NCBI GenBank assembly: GCA_000934455.1
Contig: KN888272.1
Location: 17,071-52,487, forward strand
Reading direction: 5' to 3'
Length of the DNA stretch: 35,417 nt
Source of the DNA: Apostichopus parvimensis
Taxonomy: Eukaryota; Echinodermata; Holothuroidea; Aspidochirotida; Stichopodidae
This document shows positions 13,844-25,405 of the stretch, one piece after another. The notes under the pieces were generated by a model, which made no database searches, was not told the DNA's origin, and saw only the letters and a program-made list of their open reading frames with translations. Position numbers and translations under genes: made by a program. Positions within the stretch are counted from its first letter, which is position 1. Every line of letters starts with the position of its first letter.

Positions 13844-15425
13844 TAATTGAGCTCTAGACATATGAGAAAGGGATGGATACATATTTTTTTCCAAATTGAT
13901 TAATTTTTACCTGCTAGAGACCACAGCAACATGTATTTGTCAATTCCATTCTAAGAACTGTGGTGACAATAGGCATTAGTTTTCTAAAAGGAATTGATTG
14001 TATTAATCTCTTAAAAGAAACAAAAACAATAATCCACAATTACCTACAGTTCTTATTTGGAACAATCTCCTCTTCAGCAATTTTTACATCCCACACTTGA
14101 AAAATAAAAAAAAATTTCATTGAAAACCTTATTGCACACTGCAGCAACAAAGAGCTAAAGAATTCCAAAAATGATAAAAAAAAACACCCAGACTGAAAAC
14201 ATCAAATAAACAGGAAACCTTAAAAGGGGAAAAACAATCTCCCAGAGTAATAAATACATGTGGAAACTTTAATATCCTCTGTCTATTTTTAATAACATTT
14301 CTCAACCATAAAAGTATCACTATACCTTACACATGCTGTACCTGAACAAGGAAATAATTTTTAAAGATTAGCCTTGTTTTTACACACACACAGATTGTAC
14401 TTTAGCACTATTGCTGTATCTACGATATGCCTGCCCCGTCCATAATTTTAATTGAAGATTACAGTGCAAATCATTATAGCTGCCATTACAAGTAAACTTC
14501 AACATATAGTCTAGAAGCTATCGATGCAGGTGATATATATCAGTGCATTATTAAGCCTCATTAGTGTCAAACGTTCAGTATTACATTGAAACATGTTGTT
14601 ACTTAACTCGTACACTGTACTTTGGGCTTGGTATTTTTATACGTTTCACCTTCACACAAAACCTGCACAGTTCATATCAATAGTAAACATGATACAATCA
14701 TGCACTATAGTCTTATTATAGAGGAAGTCTGTTTGCTTTTCTTTATCTATCCACAAACTTTGATAACAGCCTGATATTGATTTCTCAGACCTGTGTTTCG
14801 TTCTCAATTATACATGCCTAAACCTACTATATCTAGAACATATCCCAATATCACTGAATGGAAAGATGCTAGCCCCACTGCAATATATGTGTTCCTGTTT
14901 CGTCTCACACTGTCTGAGATATTTATCGCATCCAACATAACAGACACACACATAAAAAACAATTCAAAGCGAGGTGAAAAAAAATGGAGAGTGACACGGG
15001 ACATTTTCTAAAGTCAGTTTATAGGCAAGGATAATGTTAACATCAACCTTTTGGAAATTTAAGCAACGACGCCACTTTCCCTGCTGCTAAAATAAACCTC
15101 CTTCTACGCAAAAGATTTATATCAAGTATAACGAGTCTGCGAAAGCAAACATATGAATAACTCTCAATCAAACTGACCAACAACTAAAAGTCTCTGAAAA
15201 GAATTCTCACCACAGAAGAAAAATTTAATTCACATGAATTAACCTTTAGAACCATGGAGGTTTATACAATCAGTAAAGGCTTTTCCTGATTAAATTTTAT
15301 GAGCACTTTCTTTGTGAGGTGTGTAGTAAGATTCACAGCAGCGACCAGATATGACCAAACACGACACAACCCAGCACACACAAAAAACAACATTTGAAAG
15401 CCTTTGCATGATAATCTCATCTATT

Positions 15426-15528
15426 GGGGGGGGGGGGGGGGGGGGGGAGGGGGTAGGTAGAGAAAACAGAGAGGATCCCTGATTGCCATGTCTTTTTTAT
15501 GGTATTTTTGGTTTGGGGGGGGGGGGGG
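15426..15528. repeat. Two long poly-G tracts
   Basis: An uninterrupted G run of 22 (15426-15447) is followed by AGGGGG, and 62 bases later there is a second G run of 14 (15515-15528). Both are on the plus strand, so they are C runs in the transcript. Long mononucleotide G tracts are unstable and their sequenced lengths are unreliable. Confidence 0.9.
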
Positions 15529-18033
15529 AGAGGGTGTATTTCCTGCAGGACACATCAGAATGTAAATATAAGTCCAAAGGGACATAATTAGTTGGATATT
15601 AGATATGGACAGCAAAGCTGTTTGAGATTCCTTGGCAAGTGCTGTCATCAAATATACCGTACAGCTATAGTACAGTATATTTTTGGAAATAAAATTAACT
15701 AACAGCTAGGAACAGGAATGGAAATTTCTTTATTATTTTTAAACTTGTCAGATACAATGACTGGAGGAATATTAAGCAACAAATGATTAATTGCCTTACA
15801 TCAGATATCTCAAGTTAACTACTTTGAAGTAATAATTTAAGTTTAAAATCACAAGTACAGTATTATTACAGTATATTATTCCTTACACTATTCAAAACAG
15901 AAATCTGAAAACTAAAGTTTGAATTTTTCAAGTTGTTTTTGATATATGTGTGAATTATACCGTAAACTGAAAATGTAAAAAGGGTGGCAAAAGATTAAGA
16001 AGGCAACAAACTCCTTAATTGCCCCTTAAACCTTCATTGGAAAGGGGAGGGGAGAGGAGTCATGTTTTACGGAGACCCTCTGTACTTTTGGAAAGAAAAT
16101 GTCAATCAATTGTTTTTCCTTTTTTCGTTGCAGCTGATTTTCATATTTATACAGATTTCAGTCTAAAATTTGAAGGATTTAGACACGTTTGGTGCAATGG
16201 AGAGTAAACTGACTCAACTTGGAAAGGACACAGAAAGCCAGGTATGGGAGGAAGAGAAACAAACGTTACTGGCCCTGAACTGGGTTAGAGGGCGTCACAG
16301 CTGCTAAAACATATCAAATTTTGTCTAAAGTTGGGTGGATTGCAGTGCATCATTGAGTCTAGGCAAGAGACTAGTTAAGGAACTACTCAACACTAAACGG
16401 TCACATCATTATGAGTACCACCACTAGTAACTCCTGTAATAATGCTAATAATGCAAACGGGTACACATGGTAAACAAACTATAAAGGATGTTTGAAGCAA
16501 GCTGTGCAACGAGTCTAGACTTGAGATGCATCTAGTGATTATGTGAAAATGTAAAACATTTTGAACAAAACAGAAATAACAGTTTTTCATCAAAATGGGT
16601 TCAGAAATTCTTTCCACTTGACGTCTCCATCCTTTCCATTTTTGTCTATCATTAAACTGTTTTCTTTTCACTTTCTTTACTCTTTTTTCCTGTTTTGTTT
16701 TCCTTACTTTTATGACTGCCAGAGTCATTCAAATTCATGACGTGATAGCAATTTACTAAGATTATAAAAAGTTATATCAAAATGAATTTATCTGGATTTG
16801 CAAAAAACTTTCGTAACATCCATGTTTTCTAAAGATGAATTTTCAAGAGGGCAATTTAGTTTTACTTCCTCTTTTGAAATGTTAATTAAACTTGACTAGT
16901 TGTGTAAATAGTGAGGTGTATTAATTACCATCTATAGCTAGATAACCACATAGAAACTTTACACGCCTCAGGATATATATCTGTAAAGCACCTGGTCACC
17001 CTGGAACAGTTCTGTCTTCCTTCATGGAAATAAACCTGTCCATAATTCATGTTACAAACCAAGGCTGAAAAGCTCAAAAATATTCTGTTCCATACTTTTC
17101 AGTACCTTTCAATCTGCGGTTTTAGGTCTACAACACTTTGATAGCAGACAGATATGAAACCCTAGCCTATATAACTTGCATATAGATAAGTGTTAGGATA
17201 GGGAAGGTTTTACAATGTAATGATCAGAGTGACTAACAGAGGTATATGTATACCTAAATTAGGTCGGGCAGAAATATAGTAAGTCCCTTCAAAGGCATTT
17301 GTCCTTAACAATATGACCGTAGGGAAGCTCTCCACCCCTCCCAGAGGTTAGAAATGCATGAAGAAAGCTTAAAGCAAACAAGGTGTGAACCATATATACA
17401 TGAGGACTTTCAAAGCTACATGGATGCCACATGGAAGCTTTTTTTCAACAAAGACATGAGGACATTTGAGATTTCTTTACTGTACGTAACTAGAACTAAT
17501 GGCCAGTTTGAGTTTCATTTCAGAACGTTTTCGATCTTTTAGAACCTATACAGTTCTCAGTCAATGTTCCTTTGTATTGTTCCCTAAAATAATGATGCCT
17601 ACCACTATCAGGCCATCCATGTGGAACTGTTGTCAAGACCAAAGGTACGGTACCTTTAAGCATCAAAATATAAATAACAATGTGGCAATGCTTTTCAATT
17701 CCTTTTTGGTCACTGCTACACTGCTGGTGTACACTTACAATTTAGAGAAAGAGGATTATGACAACAAATTCGAAATGTCCCAAAGCGACAAATCATGAGG
17801 AAAATTTGAAAATGGTTAAGGTTAAAGTTAATGAAATGGAGGTGGGCAAGTCATCATGTAGAGATGAAGACAACTGTGGAAAAGTTGGAAAATATAACAT
17901 ATTTCAAAGGACTTCAAAAAGCACTGATAGCTGGGGCCATTTTGGTCTGTACAATATATATATTTAAATGTTCAAAATAAACCAGAACATCTTTCAAGTG
18001 CCATCATTAACAAATGTACACTAATATGGAGGG

Positions 18034-18071
18034 CCACTTGGATGTCCACTTGGATTGGAGGCCACTTGGAT
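18034..18071. repeat. Short tandem repeat CCACTTGGAT x3
   Basis: CCACTTGGAT occurs at 18034, 18046 and 18062, with GGAGGGCC or GGAGGCC leading two of the copies. It is a small irregular minisatellite lying about 440 bp past the second coding exon, in the following intron. Confidence 0.7.
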
Positions 18072-18345
18072 TGCAGTTCAATATGTAGCTCTAATATATA
18101 CCACTGTGTAAACAATTACCCAGTCATATACCCACAGCAATTCCATCACATGTCCCAAGACTAAAAATGACCCGAAGGAAGACAGAGGGGGCCATTTCCT
18201 CCCCCTCTCAATTTTTCCCACACCTGCTACTCCAAAAGGATACCTCCACCATGTCTTCAGAGATATGCTGTAAAGTTTGTAAAACTATACATGTATACAT
18301 GTTACTGCTACTTCTTGCAATGTCTACATACCTCTGGTAGCTTTC

Positions 18346-18370
18346 CTCCCCCCTCCCCTCCCCTCCCCCA
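18346..18370. repeat. C-rich tract near exon 2, quadruplex-type on minus strand
   Basis: The units CCTCCCCCC, TCCCC, TCCCC and TCCCCC give four G runs with one-base loops on the transcript strand, about 140 bp past the exon 2 donor. Confidence 0.8.
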
Positions 18371-18514
18371 TGTCCAATGGGCACACAGATACATCCTCTC
18401 ATGTACCTCCCATAGACCATGATACAAATCCTTGTCCTTCCCCGGAAATAAAACAGTAAATTAGTAACTTCAGAAACTTGTCAAACTGCGCATATTGACT
18501 TTGCTATAAGTTAC

Positions 18515-18697
18515 CTGTAGAGCTAGCAGCCTGTAGAGAACCAGCCAGGGAACCTAGGCCTCCAAACTCCGACCCGGGCAGCCTGGCTGCGCCAAACGCT
18601 GGATGAGCTCCGAAGAGAGAGAAAGCACTGGGCATATATGGAAGTGCAAACTGTTCATGACTGCTGGTTGATGGGTTGGTCAAAAGTGAAGAAGGAC
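18515..18697 (-). CDS. BAZ2B: BAZ2-family protein, second coding exon (SEFGGLG block)
   Basis: This 183-nt exon encodes about 61 residues. It opens with a Ser/Thr/Pro-rich stretch (PSSLLTNPSTSS), then YMPSAFSLFGAHPAFG, then SEFGGLGSLAG, ending in an Ala/Ser-rich tail. The pattern SAF, HP.FG, SEFGGLG, in that order and spacing, matches the conserved low-complexity N-terminal block of vertebrate BAZ2B as I remember it, the part just before the tryptophan-pair segment. This is the strongest identification in the window. The acceptor is TTTCATTCCATAG before 18697 and the donor is ACAG|GTAACT after 18515. The exon enters in phase 1 (needs one base, supplied by the previous exon) and leaves one base (G). 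The protein stays in frame with no stop across the splice. It is far more GC- and CpG-rich than surrounding DNA. No chromatin-binding domain is reached. The rest of the gene must lie to the left, in the N gap or beyond the window. Confidence 0.78.
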
Positions 18698-19320
18698 CTA
18701 TGGAATGAAACAAGACTAACAATTAAAAGCTACACTGGCTGACTTTTGTTTACCTAAGTTCTGGAAATTCACAAAAGTCCCAAGAGAATAACACTCATCA
18801 ATAATAATTAACAAAAAGTCTTCAATCTAACCTTCCAAATTTCACTTCTGATGATAAGGCAAAGTCAGGGGCTGTAATTTATACACCACAAAAAAAAAGG
18901 AAGGTCACCTAATTGAAAATAACACAATCATCAAATTCTACAACTTATTTTGTAAATTTGGCCTCAAAGTTACTAATTCTATAAATATTGTCCAAAACAA
19001 TATTTTAATTGATCATGTTATAACCGTCAATTGGCATTTTTCACGAATTGAGTATTAATTGGCAAGTACTTAATTAATTATTCCTTTCCACGCTAACAAC
19101 TTCATCCCACATGTCACACTGGAAAGCGCTTCTTTTTCCTTTTTTTATTATTTCATAAAAGGAGGAAATCAGACTACACAGTGAACAAACAGCGCATTTA
19201 TGGAATTTAAGACCATTAAAAAAACCACACTATAAAGAGCGGGTTGCTGTGTAGCTAGGCTATACCTTTGTTTGTAACATTCATTCAGTGTCAGTAAGCT
19301 ACTTTACCATGTAGTTATTA

Positions 19321-19352
19321 TCATATATATGTCACATGCGGCATATATATGA
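19321..19352. repeat. Perfect 11-bp inverted repeat
   Basis: TCATATATATG (19321-19331) and CATATATATGA (19342-19352) flank a 10-base loop TCACATGCGG. Such AT-rich arms can extrude as a cruciform. No element ends or target duplication are seen around it. Confidence 0.7.
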
Positions 19353-21588
19353 TCAGCTAAATCATGAATATAATTGACATAACTTCCCAGTTGTTAGTGT
19401 TCTTATTATTAGACACACATGTATACTAGTGTGACAATACAACACTACGCTCTTGTCCTGAAGTTATTAATTCCAAAGAATGTTGGAACACCACACTATG
19501 TACAGTATAGTACACAAGCAATACTGTTTGTTAAATAAATTGATGCAACTAGGGCTGTCTTATGAGTTTCAGAACTCTTGACACTACAAAGGAATTTCTC
19601 CAGTGCAAATAAAAAAAACAGAAAAAAACAGAAGAAGGAAACAAGTATTAATATAAATGTGAAAACCACATGTAGTTGTGGTAATAAATGTTTACATGGC
19701 CTCCTACTCTTACAGAAGAGACTTCCTGCACTCAAAAAACAAGAGAAAAGACAAAATAAACTGTACAGATTTGTTCTGCCGAGGTTGACCTCATAAATCC
19801 TAACTGAAGATATGTGTATCTTTCATACATGATACAGTCTATACATACTGACTTAATAAACCACCAATAAGCTGAGCATGCTAGATGTGATCATAGCCAG
19901 ACAAGAAATAGCAGAGATGACTATATAGATATATCTCTGCCTATCCCACCCACTATAGTACAAGGAAAAAAACAAGAAAAAAAAACACACATGAACAAAA
20001 CAACAGCACTCCATGAGCCATGAGGCTTTGATCACAAAGAAACTTCAGCACTGGTATTCACATATATAAAAACCTGAAGGAATTAGAAGGGTGTCTTTGT
20101 TACTAAGTTTTTTAAGGCCAAACCTAGTGACCTCTCGGTGAGGCACAAGGTTGAATCTTTAGACAAAGCTGTCAAATGTACAATAAAATAACAACATGAA
20201 GAGGAAGGAAACTGTTCCAAGGATACATTAGAGGATAATGATAATAAAATGATAACTCCATTTTTTTTTAAGTAACAAGTATCACTGGTGGTGTGCTATT
20301 CTGTACATATGCTGCATCTGGCTTATTTATTGAGTCCGCGCTTTTATGAAATCCTCGTTGCTGCAGCTCCTCTCACAGTGATAAAATCAACCCTGTGTGT
20401 GCCACTGCAGTACAACACTCTTTAACATCCAACAATTACATCCATAAAAGTTTCATTTTTAACTTTTGAAAGTTTTGACTACAGTCTTTACAAAAATGTG
20501 TACGATATTGTTGTAAAATGTTCTAAAGCTGAGGCAACAGTGTTATTAAGTGGCAGTAGTATTAAACGCTATATTTTCATAATCATGATTTCAAACGTAA
20601 CAGGCTGGGATGACTGGGAGATCCTGTATTAGGCAAGCACAATGATTTGTATAAGTTTTGTAAACATCTATGTACAGTAGTATATCAAATAACCCATCCC
20701 ATGACTTGGTAGAAAATTTAAACTAAACTTTATTGTGCAAGTTGTAATCTGAGTTTATCAAAATGGTTCTACCCACACATTGCTAAAAAATTACCAACTC
20801 ATTGGGTTTAAATACGTAAATTAGGAAAGTGCATGGAAATGGGTACGACAGGAAGTTACAGTGTGACGTTTATCACCGGACCCCACAGGCTAACTCATAT
20901 AATGTAAGAATGTGTTTAGATGTTATTGTACACTTCCACAAGTTGTAGCCTTATTATGGCACATCAGAAGAGCAATAAGCACACAAACTATAAGATAAAA
21001 AGATACTATTTATTTCTCACATTTTTACAGCAAGGCTACCAACATTATCAAGCCCCTACCGACTGGAGAACAGGAGTGCCTCACCCATATATCTACCCTC
21101 CCTGTTTGTGTCTCCCAAAACTCTCCTGTCAGTGGCACCAGTAACATGATAATATATCGAGCAAGGGTACAAAACAACAATAATATAAATAATGTAAATG
21201 CCCCGTGAAATTTATTTTGACCAGTCCAGTTAAAACAAATTACTATCTCATTTACAGTTTAATGTCCACATAAATTAAATTCACGCAAAATAGATAACAG
21301 CATATCAAAATGTATTTGATATGCATGTGATTTTTGCATTCTGAGTAAATCCTACTTACTACCTGTGGTCTTGAATCTGCCCGCTGACAGATTTACACAA
21401 TGTTTCTAAAGTACAAAGGGTGCAAAATGCTGGCCATGCATGCCTACAACAGACTTCACAGAGGCAGAGAATAATCTTGAGTTTGCTAACTACCAGTCCC
21501 TTTCTCTTTTAACAAACTGAACATCTAACATAAATAAAACTATCACCAGATTTACTTTTTCTCCTTTGTTTTCAGAAGAGGTGGTTTG

Positions 21589-21601
21589 AGGTCAAAGGTG
21601 A
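21589..21601. promoter_or_regulatory. DR1-type nuclear receptor site in intron
   Basis: AGGTCA A AGGTGA is a direct repeat with a 1-bp spacer on the plus strand, close to the HNF4/RXR consensus. Unlike the other sites it has no obvious repeat around it. It lies in the 5-kb intron of the BAZ2-family gene. Function is inferred from the motif only. Confidence 0.3.
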
Positions 21602-22461
21602 AAATACCAGCCTCTTTCAGTATTATTACCTTCTTCATATTCTTCCTGAGGCAATCACATATATCACTACCTCAACTGTACTATGGAAAACCAATCAAAG
21701 AGACTGCAGAAATCAGGCAAGATTTACTGAATGTCAATCAAATATAAAAGCAGATGCCACTTGAGTCCGGGAATAGTTTCATAGGCTAGCTATATGGCTC
21801 TCCAAACAAGGATATTATTAACATGAGCTCTTTGGAGACTACTGAACGGAGAGTTATCGTTACCATTGCTAGTAGTACACATCCTCTGAATCTTACAGGA
21901 GGAGCAAAATTTGAAGATGACATATTCATCAACCGAACCACAGGTACATATCGATCGTCAACAAAATGAAAAGTCAGATTAATACGGGAGGGAATGGGGG
22001 GAATTTATCTATATGACAGAAAGAGGATTCTTTGCAACGTGTAATTTTAAAGAGTTTCTTCTGCAAACACATATCATTGCATATATATATTTGCCATACA
22101 GTCTGCAACCGTATCTCCTGAACTGTTCATTCTGGTTTCCTGGTAATTTGACCAGGAGATCTAAACTTTTTATCGATATTTGAGTACTATTTTGGATTCA
22201 TTTACACTTGGCTAATTCTCAGCTGTGAAGCCATTCGAGCTACCTCTATAATGCTTTATCACTATCTAGAAGGTTTGGATTTAATTTTGTTCAATTTCTT
22301 GATGCTTATTTCTTCGATAAACCATGAAAATCTTGTTCAATAGCTTTGATTATGGCAAAGTCTTTCATTGCAATATAATGAAAAGGTCAATTTTCTTTTT
22401 GTATTTTAAATTTGGTTAATATGCTGTATACATGTGAATCGCATTGACAACTTTACAATGG

Positions 22462-22590
22462 TAGATTCGGAGGGAGGAGGGCAATGACCTGAAGGGTCAG
22501 CGGACGCAGTGTAGAAATGTTACCAATAGGTAGATTGGAGTGCTGAAGTATAGGAGACAGGTAAGGGAGGAATGAGGTGAATATGTCAGA
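22462..22590. repeat. Dispersed repeat with GAGACAG|GTAAG motif, copy 1
   Basis: It contains TTACCAATAGGTAGATTGG, a GTGCTGAAG stretch and GGAGACAGGTAAGGGAGGA. It aligns with 22820-22880 and 30505-30586 around GGAGACAGGTAAG. The motif is a perfect 5' splice-site consensus on the plus strand, opposite to the gene. Confidence 0.4.
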
Positions 22591-22779
22591 AATGCTAGTG
22601 TTCAGGGTCATGAAATCTAGAGAATGAAATCATCAAGTACTTGCTCATTAATCTTCACTGGGTGAGAAAATCTACATGTTACAGTAGTTAACTTAGGGCT
22701 ATCTTAGTTCAATGATCAATTGCAACCTCTGAGCAATACTCTGCAAGGCTGATAAAATTGAGAAACAAATGCAAACCTC

Positions 22780-22880
22780 TGCTTCAAATGTGAAGAAGAA
22801 AAGAGTGACCAATCAATAAAGGATAGATAGGAAGTGCCTCTGTTGAGTGGAGACAGGTAAGTGAGGATCAAAGAAGTACT
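22780..22880. repeat. Dispersed repeat with GAGACAG|GTAAG motif, copy 2
   Basis: AGTGGAGACAGGTAAGTGAGGA (junction 22856/22857) follows AATAAAGGATAGATAGGAAG, lined up with the equivalent part of copy 1 about 296 bp earlier. It is diverged and its edges are uncertain. Confidence 0.35.
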
Positions 22881-23249
22881 TAGTCTCAGTTTCTTCTTTC
22901 ATAATGAATGTTAACAGATCCTTTAAACAGTTGAGAAGTATTTAAATGTTACAAGGTGCTCAATCTTCACACAAAGGCACTCTAAAACTACGAGACTCTG
23001 CACACAATTGGAGAAAAAGAGAGAGACTTGATAGAACCTCTCTTGCTGTGTAATGGGAAATGAAGTGCCAGTATGAATTGGAAGCGAATTGTTTTTAAGG
23101 TACTGATTTTATTGGATGTCATGCATCCAGGAAACGAGGCAGATAGGTACTACTAACAACTGATGAAGTTCATGCTCTCATGATAGGAAGCTCTTCTCTA
23201 CAGAAATCATGTGCAGAGCAGTTTTAGGGCCTGACCATATTGACCTTCA

Positions 23250-23540
23250 TGAAATGTTGTAGCCCGATCGTTAGAGTATTCATATTGTAGCTACCGTTCT
23301 ACAAACTTACTGCCAATTTCAAAATCCATCTTTCACAATTTTATCGATGAACTCTAAACGACCTTTGACCTCCAATAATACATACATGTTTCTTGCACTA
23401 GTTAATGTGGACGTGATATATGTCAAGTACAAGAAATATCAACTTTATTCTCCTTGAGGTAGCACAGTTTAAAGAGTAGACCTCTTGTGATAACAATTTG
23501 AACTTTGACCTCCACACAAATACTTCTTAAACATCAACAG
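23250..23540. repeat. Probable degraded copy of the TGACCT-rich repeat
   Basis: It shares GACCTTTGACCTCCA-type phrases (23360-23373 and 23508-23517) and the short TTGACCTTCATGAA phrase with the other copies, but no long block aligns by eye. It lies within 500 bp of the first coding exon, in the intron after it. Confidence 0.3.
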
Positions 23541-23723
23541 AGCAATACCATATCTTTTCTTTGGTTGTCGTCAGTAACATGGTACTGCATATTACATACA
23601 TGTATGGATTTTTGTCACATTGCCCTCTTTCACCTTTAAGGATGTAAGAAAATACTTGAAGGGCCCTCCCTACCAATACCATCCACAAATTTGTATCTGA
23701 TCAATCTCAACGCAGATACTTAC

Positions 23724-23809
23724 TGAGCAAGGAAGTGGCTGAGGAATCTATTTTACCGGCAACAGACGTGAGGGGGCTCTTGCTGGATGAACTTTCACCG
23801 GAGTCCATT
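23724..23809 (-). CDS. BAZ2B: BAZ2-family protein, first coding exon (amino terminus)
   Basis: BAZ2 proteins are large nuclear chromatin-remodelling subunits that pair with ISWI ATPases; the family order is an MBD-like/TAM domain, DDT, WHIM, PHD finger and bromodomain. This exon carries only the amino terminus. Translation starts at 23808 (ATG) and reads MDSGESSSSK followed by a Ser/Thr-rich stretch, 28 codons plus one base. This resembles the MESGER...SS start of vertebrate BAZ2B as I remember it. The exon is bounded by a pyrimidine-rich acceptor ending CTAG just before 23809 and a consensus donor (A|GTAAGT) at 23723, so only one base of leader (23809) is in this exon. The leftover A joins the GT opening the next exon to give a serine codon. 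The exon is clearly more GC-rich than its flanks. The call depends on the next exon; alone it would be weak. BAZ2A versus BAZ2B cannot be separated here. Confidence 0.7.
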
Positions 23810-23832
23810 CTAGCGTGAAAGAAAAGAAGAAA
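23810..23832 (-). other. 3' splice site before first coding exon
   Basis: On the minus strand the run TTCTTCTTTTCTTTCACG is followed by CTAG immediately before the exon base at 23809. It is a pyrimidine tract plus AG of normal quality. It shows that at least one untranslated leader exon lies further right, so the start codon is not in the transcript's first exon. Confidence 0.7.
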
Positions 23833-25001
23833 TCCAAAAATTAATGATTAATAGGAAATATATTATGCTTACAAATGAAAAGTCAACTAATGATTGCACC
23901 AACTCCATGAAGATATAGTACCATTTCAGAGTACATGTAAGGTTTTGTCTGTGTGCTGGCTTCAACCTGGTCACCTTATCAATGCACGACCAACTACAGC
24001 ACAAAATTGTAGCTCTGCTTATTTATCCTGCTATATAAAACTGCCGTGCTTTGGATTTGTTAATATCTACGAGATGATATAACCTTTGATAACAAGATGC
24101 ATTTCCTTTGTACACATCGTGGTCAAAACTTTATCATTTATAATCCACATTTCTACTCAGAAGTAGTCAGTTGAGATAGTCAAACTTTCGTTGTGGATAA
24201 TTACATATTCACCCATGTAAGGATCACATTTGACCTTCGCTCTTTGCACATGATGCACTTTAAAACTTTTGATAGAGCTCTATATAGAAACTCTTGGGCA
24301 GTTTCCAGCTCAAATTATAACAAAATTTGATTCTGCTATAAATTTTCCATCCTTCAACGATATGAATGTTAACTATCAATTTAATCCAGATTGAGACCCA
24401 CATACATATGTCAGATATGACTCAGGTGTGATCTGTTAACATGACCAGACCTACCGGGGAAAGACATCTCCCAATCATCATGTATGAATTCTACTACAGC
24501 AACATTGGAGGGTCTGCTAATTCTCACTCACAGTGCAGAAACTTCAATAGGGAAACCAGCTACATTAGCAGGTGTAGCACAATTTCTGAAAAGCAATCAT
24601 AGCTCAGGATCGAGATGAGTGAGTGGAAGAGATCAGATGAAAGGGAAATGGTATGCAAACCAACACAAGCATTGTCTTACCATGATGAACAATGATGGCG
24701 GAAGAGGGTGGCCAAGGAATACTGTTCTAACAAATGCATCTTATAAAGAAGAGTTAAATACCTAGGACCCACAACTCTTTTCAAACGCCCTATCAACCCC
24801 CCACTCAGAAATTATATCACCACCATATGTAATTCCCTCTGTTCTTCTCAAAATTCCCCCCTTCCAGAATCATGCCCGCATTCTTTGTCACAGGATTCCG
24901 ACTCCTACACCATAAAGTGTATGAGGTTTACACACACAGGGCAGTATACAATATTTAGTATTCAAGCCGATCTTATAGGTTTGCATAAAAGGACTGTGCC
25001 C

Positions 25002-25405
25002 GTGACAGGGTTTAAAACGTTACCTATTTTACGACACCACTTTGGTAGAGAAACAAGTTTGTTTTTTTTAGTTCTCAAAATTTAATTCAATTGTGTAATG
25101 ATGCAGTACTGATATCAACGACTTACTCAGACAGCACCAGTACTGATCCAAGATTCTAATACGTCCAAGACTTCTACTTGGTTCACATTCCCATGGAGAC
25201 TGCGACTGTGACAGAGTTTAAAATGTTACCTATTTTATGACACCACTGTGACAGAGAAACAAGTCTTTTTTTTTTATTTCTCAAATTTTTTATTTCAATT
25301 GGGTTGTAATGATTCAGTACTGATATCAATCCCTCTGACGGCACCAGTACTGGTCCAAGATTCTACTAAGTCCAAGAATTCTTCTTTGTTCACTTTCCCA
25401 TGGAG
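25002..25405. repeat. Tandem direct duplication, period about 206 bp
   Basis: Copy 1 (about 25002-25198) and copy 2 (about 25208-25405) share GTGACAG followed by GTTTAAAA, TTACCTATTTTA, GACACCACT, AGAGAAACAAG, CAGTACTGATATCAA, CACCAGTACTG, TCCAAGATTCTA and CCCATGGAG in the same order at an offset of 206-207 bases. They differ by scattered substitutions and short indels, so the duplication is not recent. ACTGTGACAGAG also recurs at 25205 and 25245 inside copy 2. Confidence 0.85.

Larger units (their letters stand above)
1..18514 (-). other. Third intron (partial) or downstream DNA, mostly non-coding
   Basis: It begins at the donor GTAACT (18514-18509). The next BAZ2B exon would be expected to carry two adjacent tryptophans (TGGTGG on the minus strand) in phase 1. 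I checked the visible CCACCA words on the plus strand and none sits in a fitting frame. Apart from entries listed separately, this stretch holds AT-rich sequence and short simple repeats: (AAC)n at 5113-5134, (ACT)n at 12281-12298, (TTTCC)n at 11457-11476 and many A or T runs. Open frames here are short, A/T-driven and show no family I recognise. If no exon is in the N gap, this intron exceeds 18.5 kb. Confidence 0.5.
18698..23723 (-). other. Intron between coding exons 1 and 2
   Basis: This intron is 5,026 bp, bounded by GTAAGT at 23723 and CATAG at 18698. No further exon is needed, because the phases of the flanking exons fit directly. It holds AT-rich sequence, a perfect 11-bp hairpin at 19321-19352, a DR1-type nuclear receptor site at 21589-21601, divergent repeats with splice-donor consensus on the plus strand at 22462-22590 and 22780-22880, and TGACCT-containing repeat debris near 23250-23540. 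I see no other coding sequence in it. Confidence 0.7.

Noticed and set aside
12857..13894. 345-codon open frame on the minus strand
   Set aside because: Nearly all of it is the N gap; the real residues at either end are few and unremarkable.
15421..15651. Proline-rich minus-strand frame
   Set aside because: The prolines are produced by the G22 and G14 tracts read on the other strand.
16393..16728. 111-codon open frame on the minus strand, Lys/Arg-rich start
   Set aside because: The basic start comes from a T-rich stretch read in reverse; no recognisable family and no splice support.
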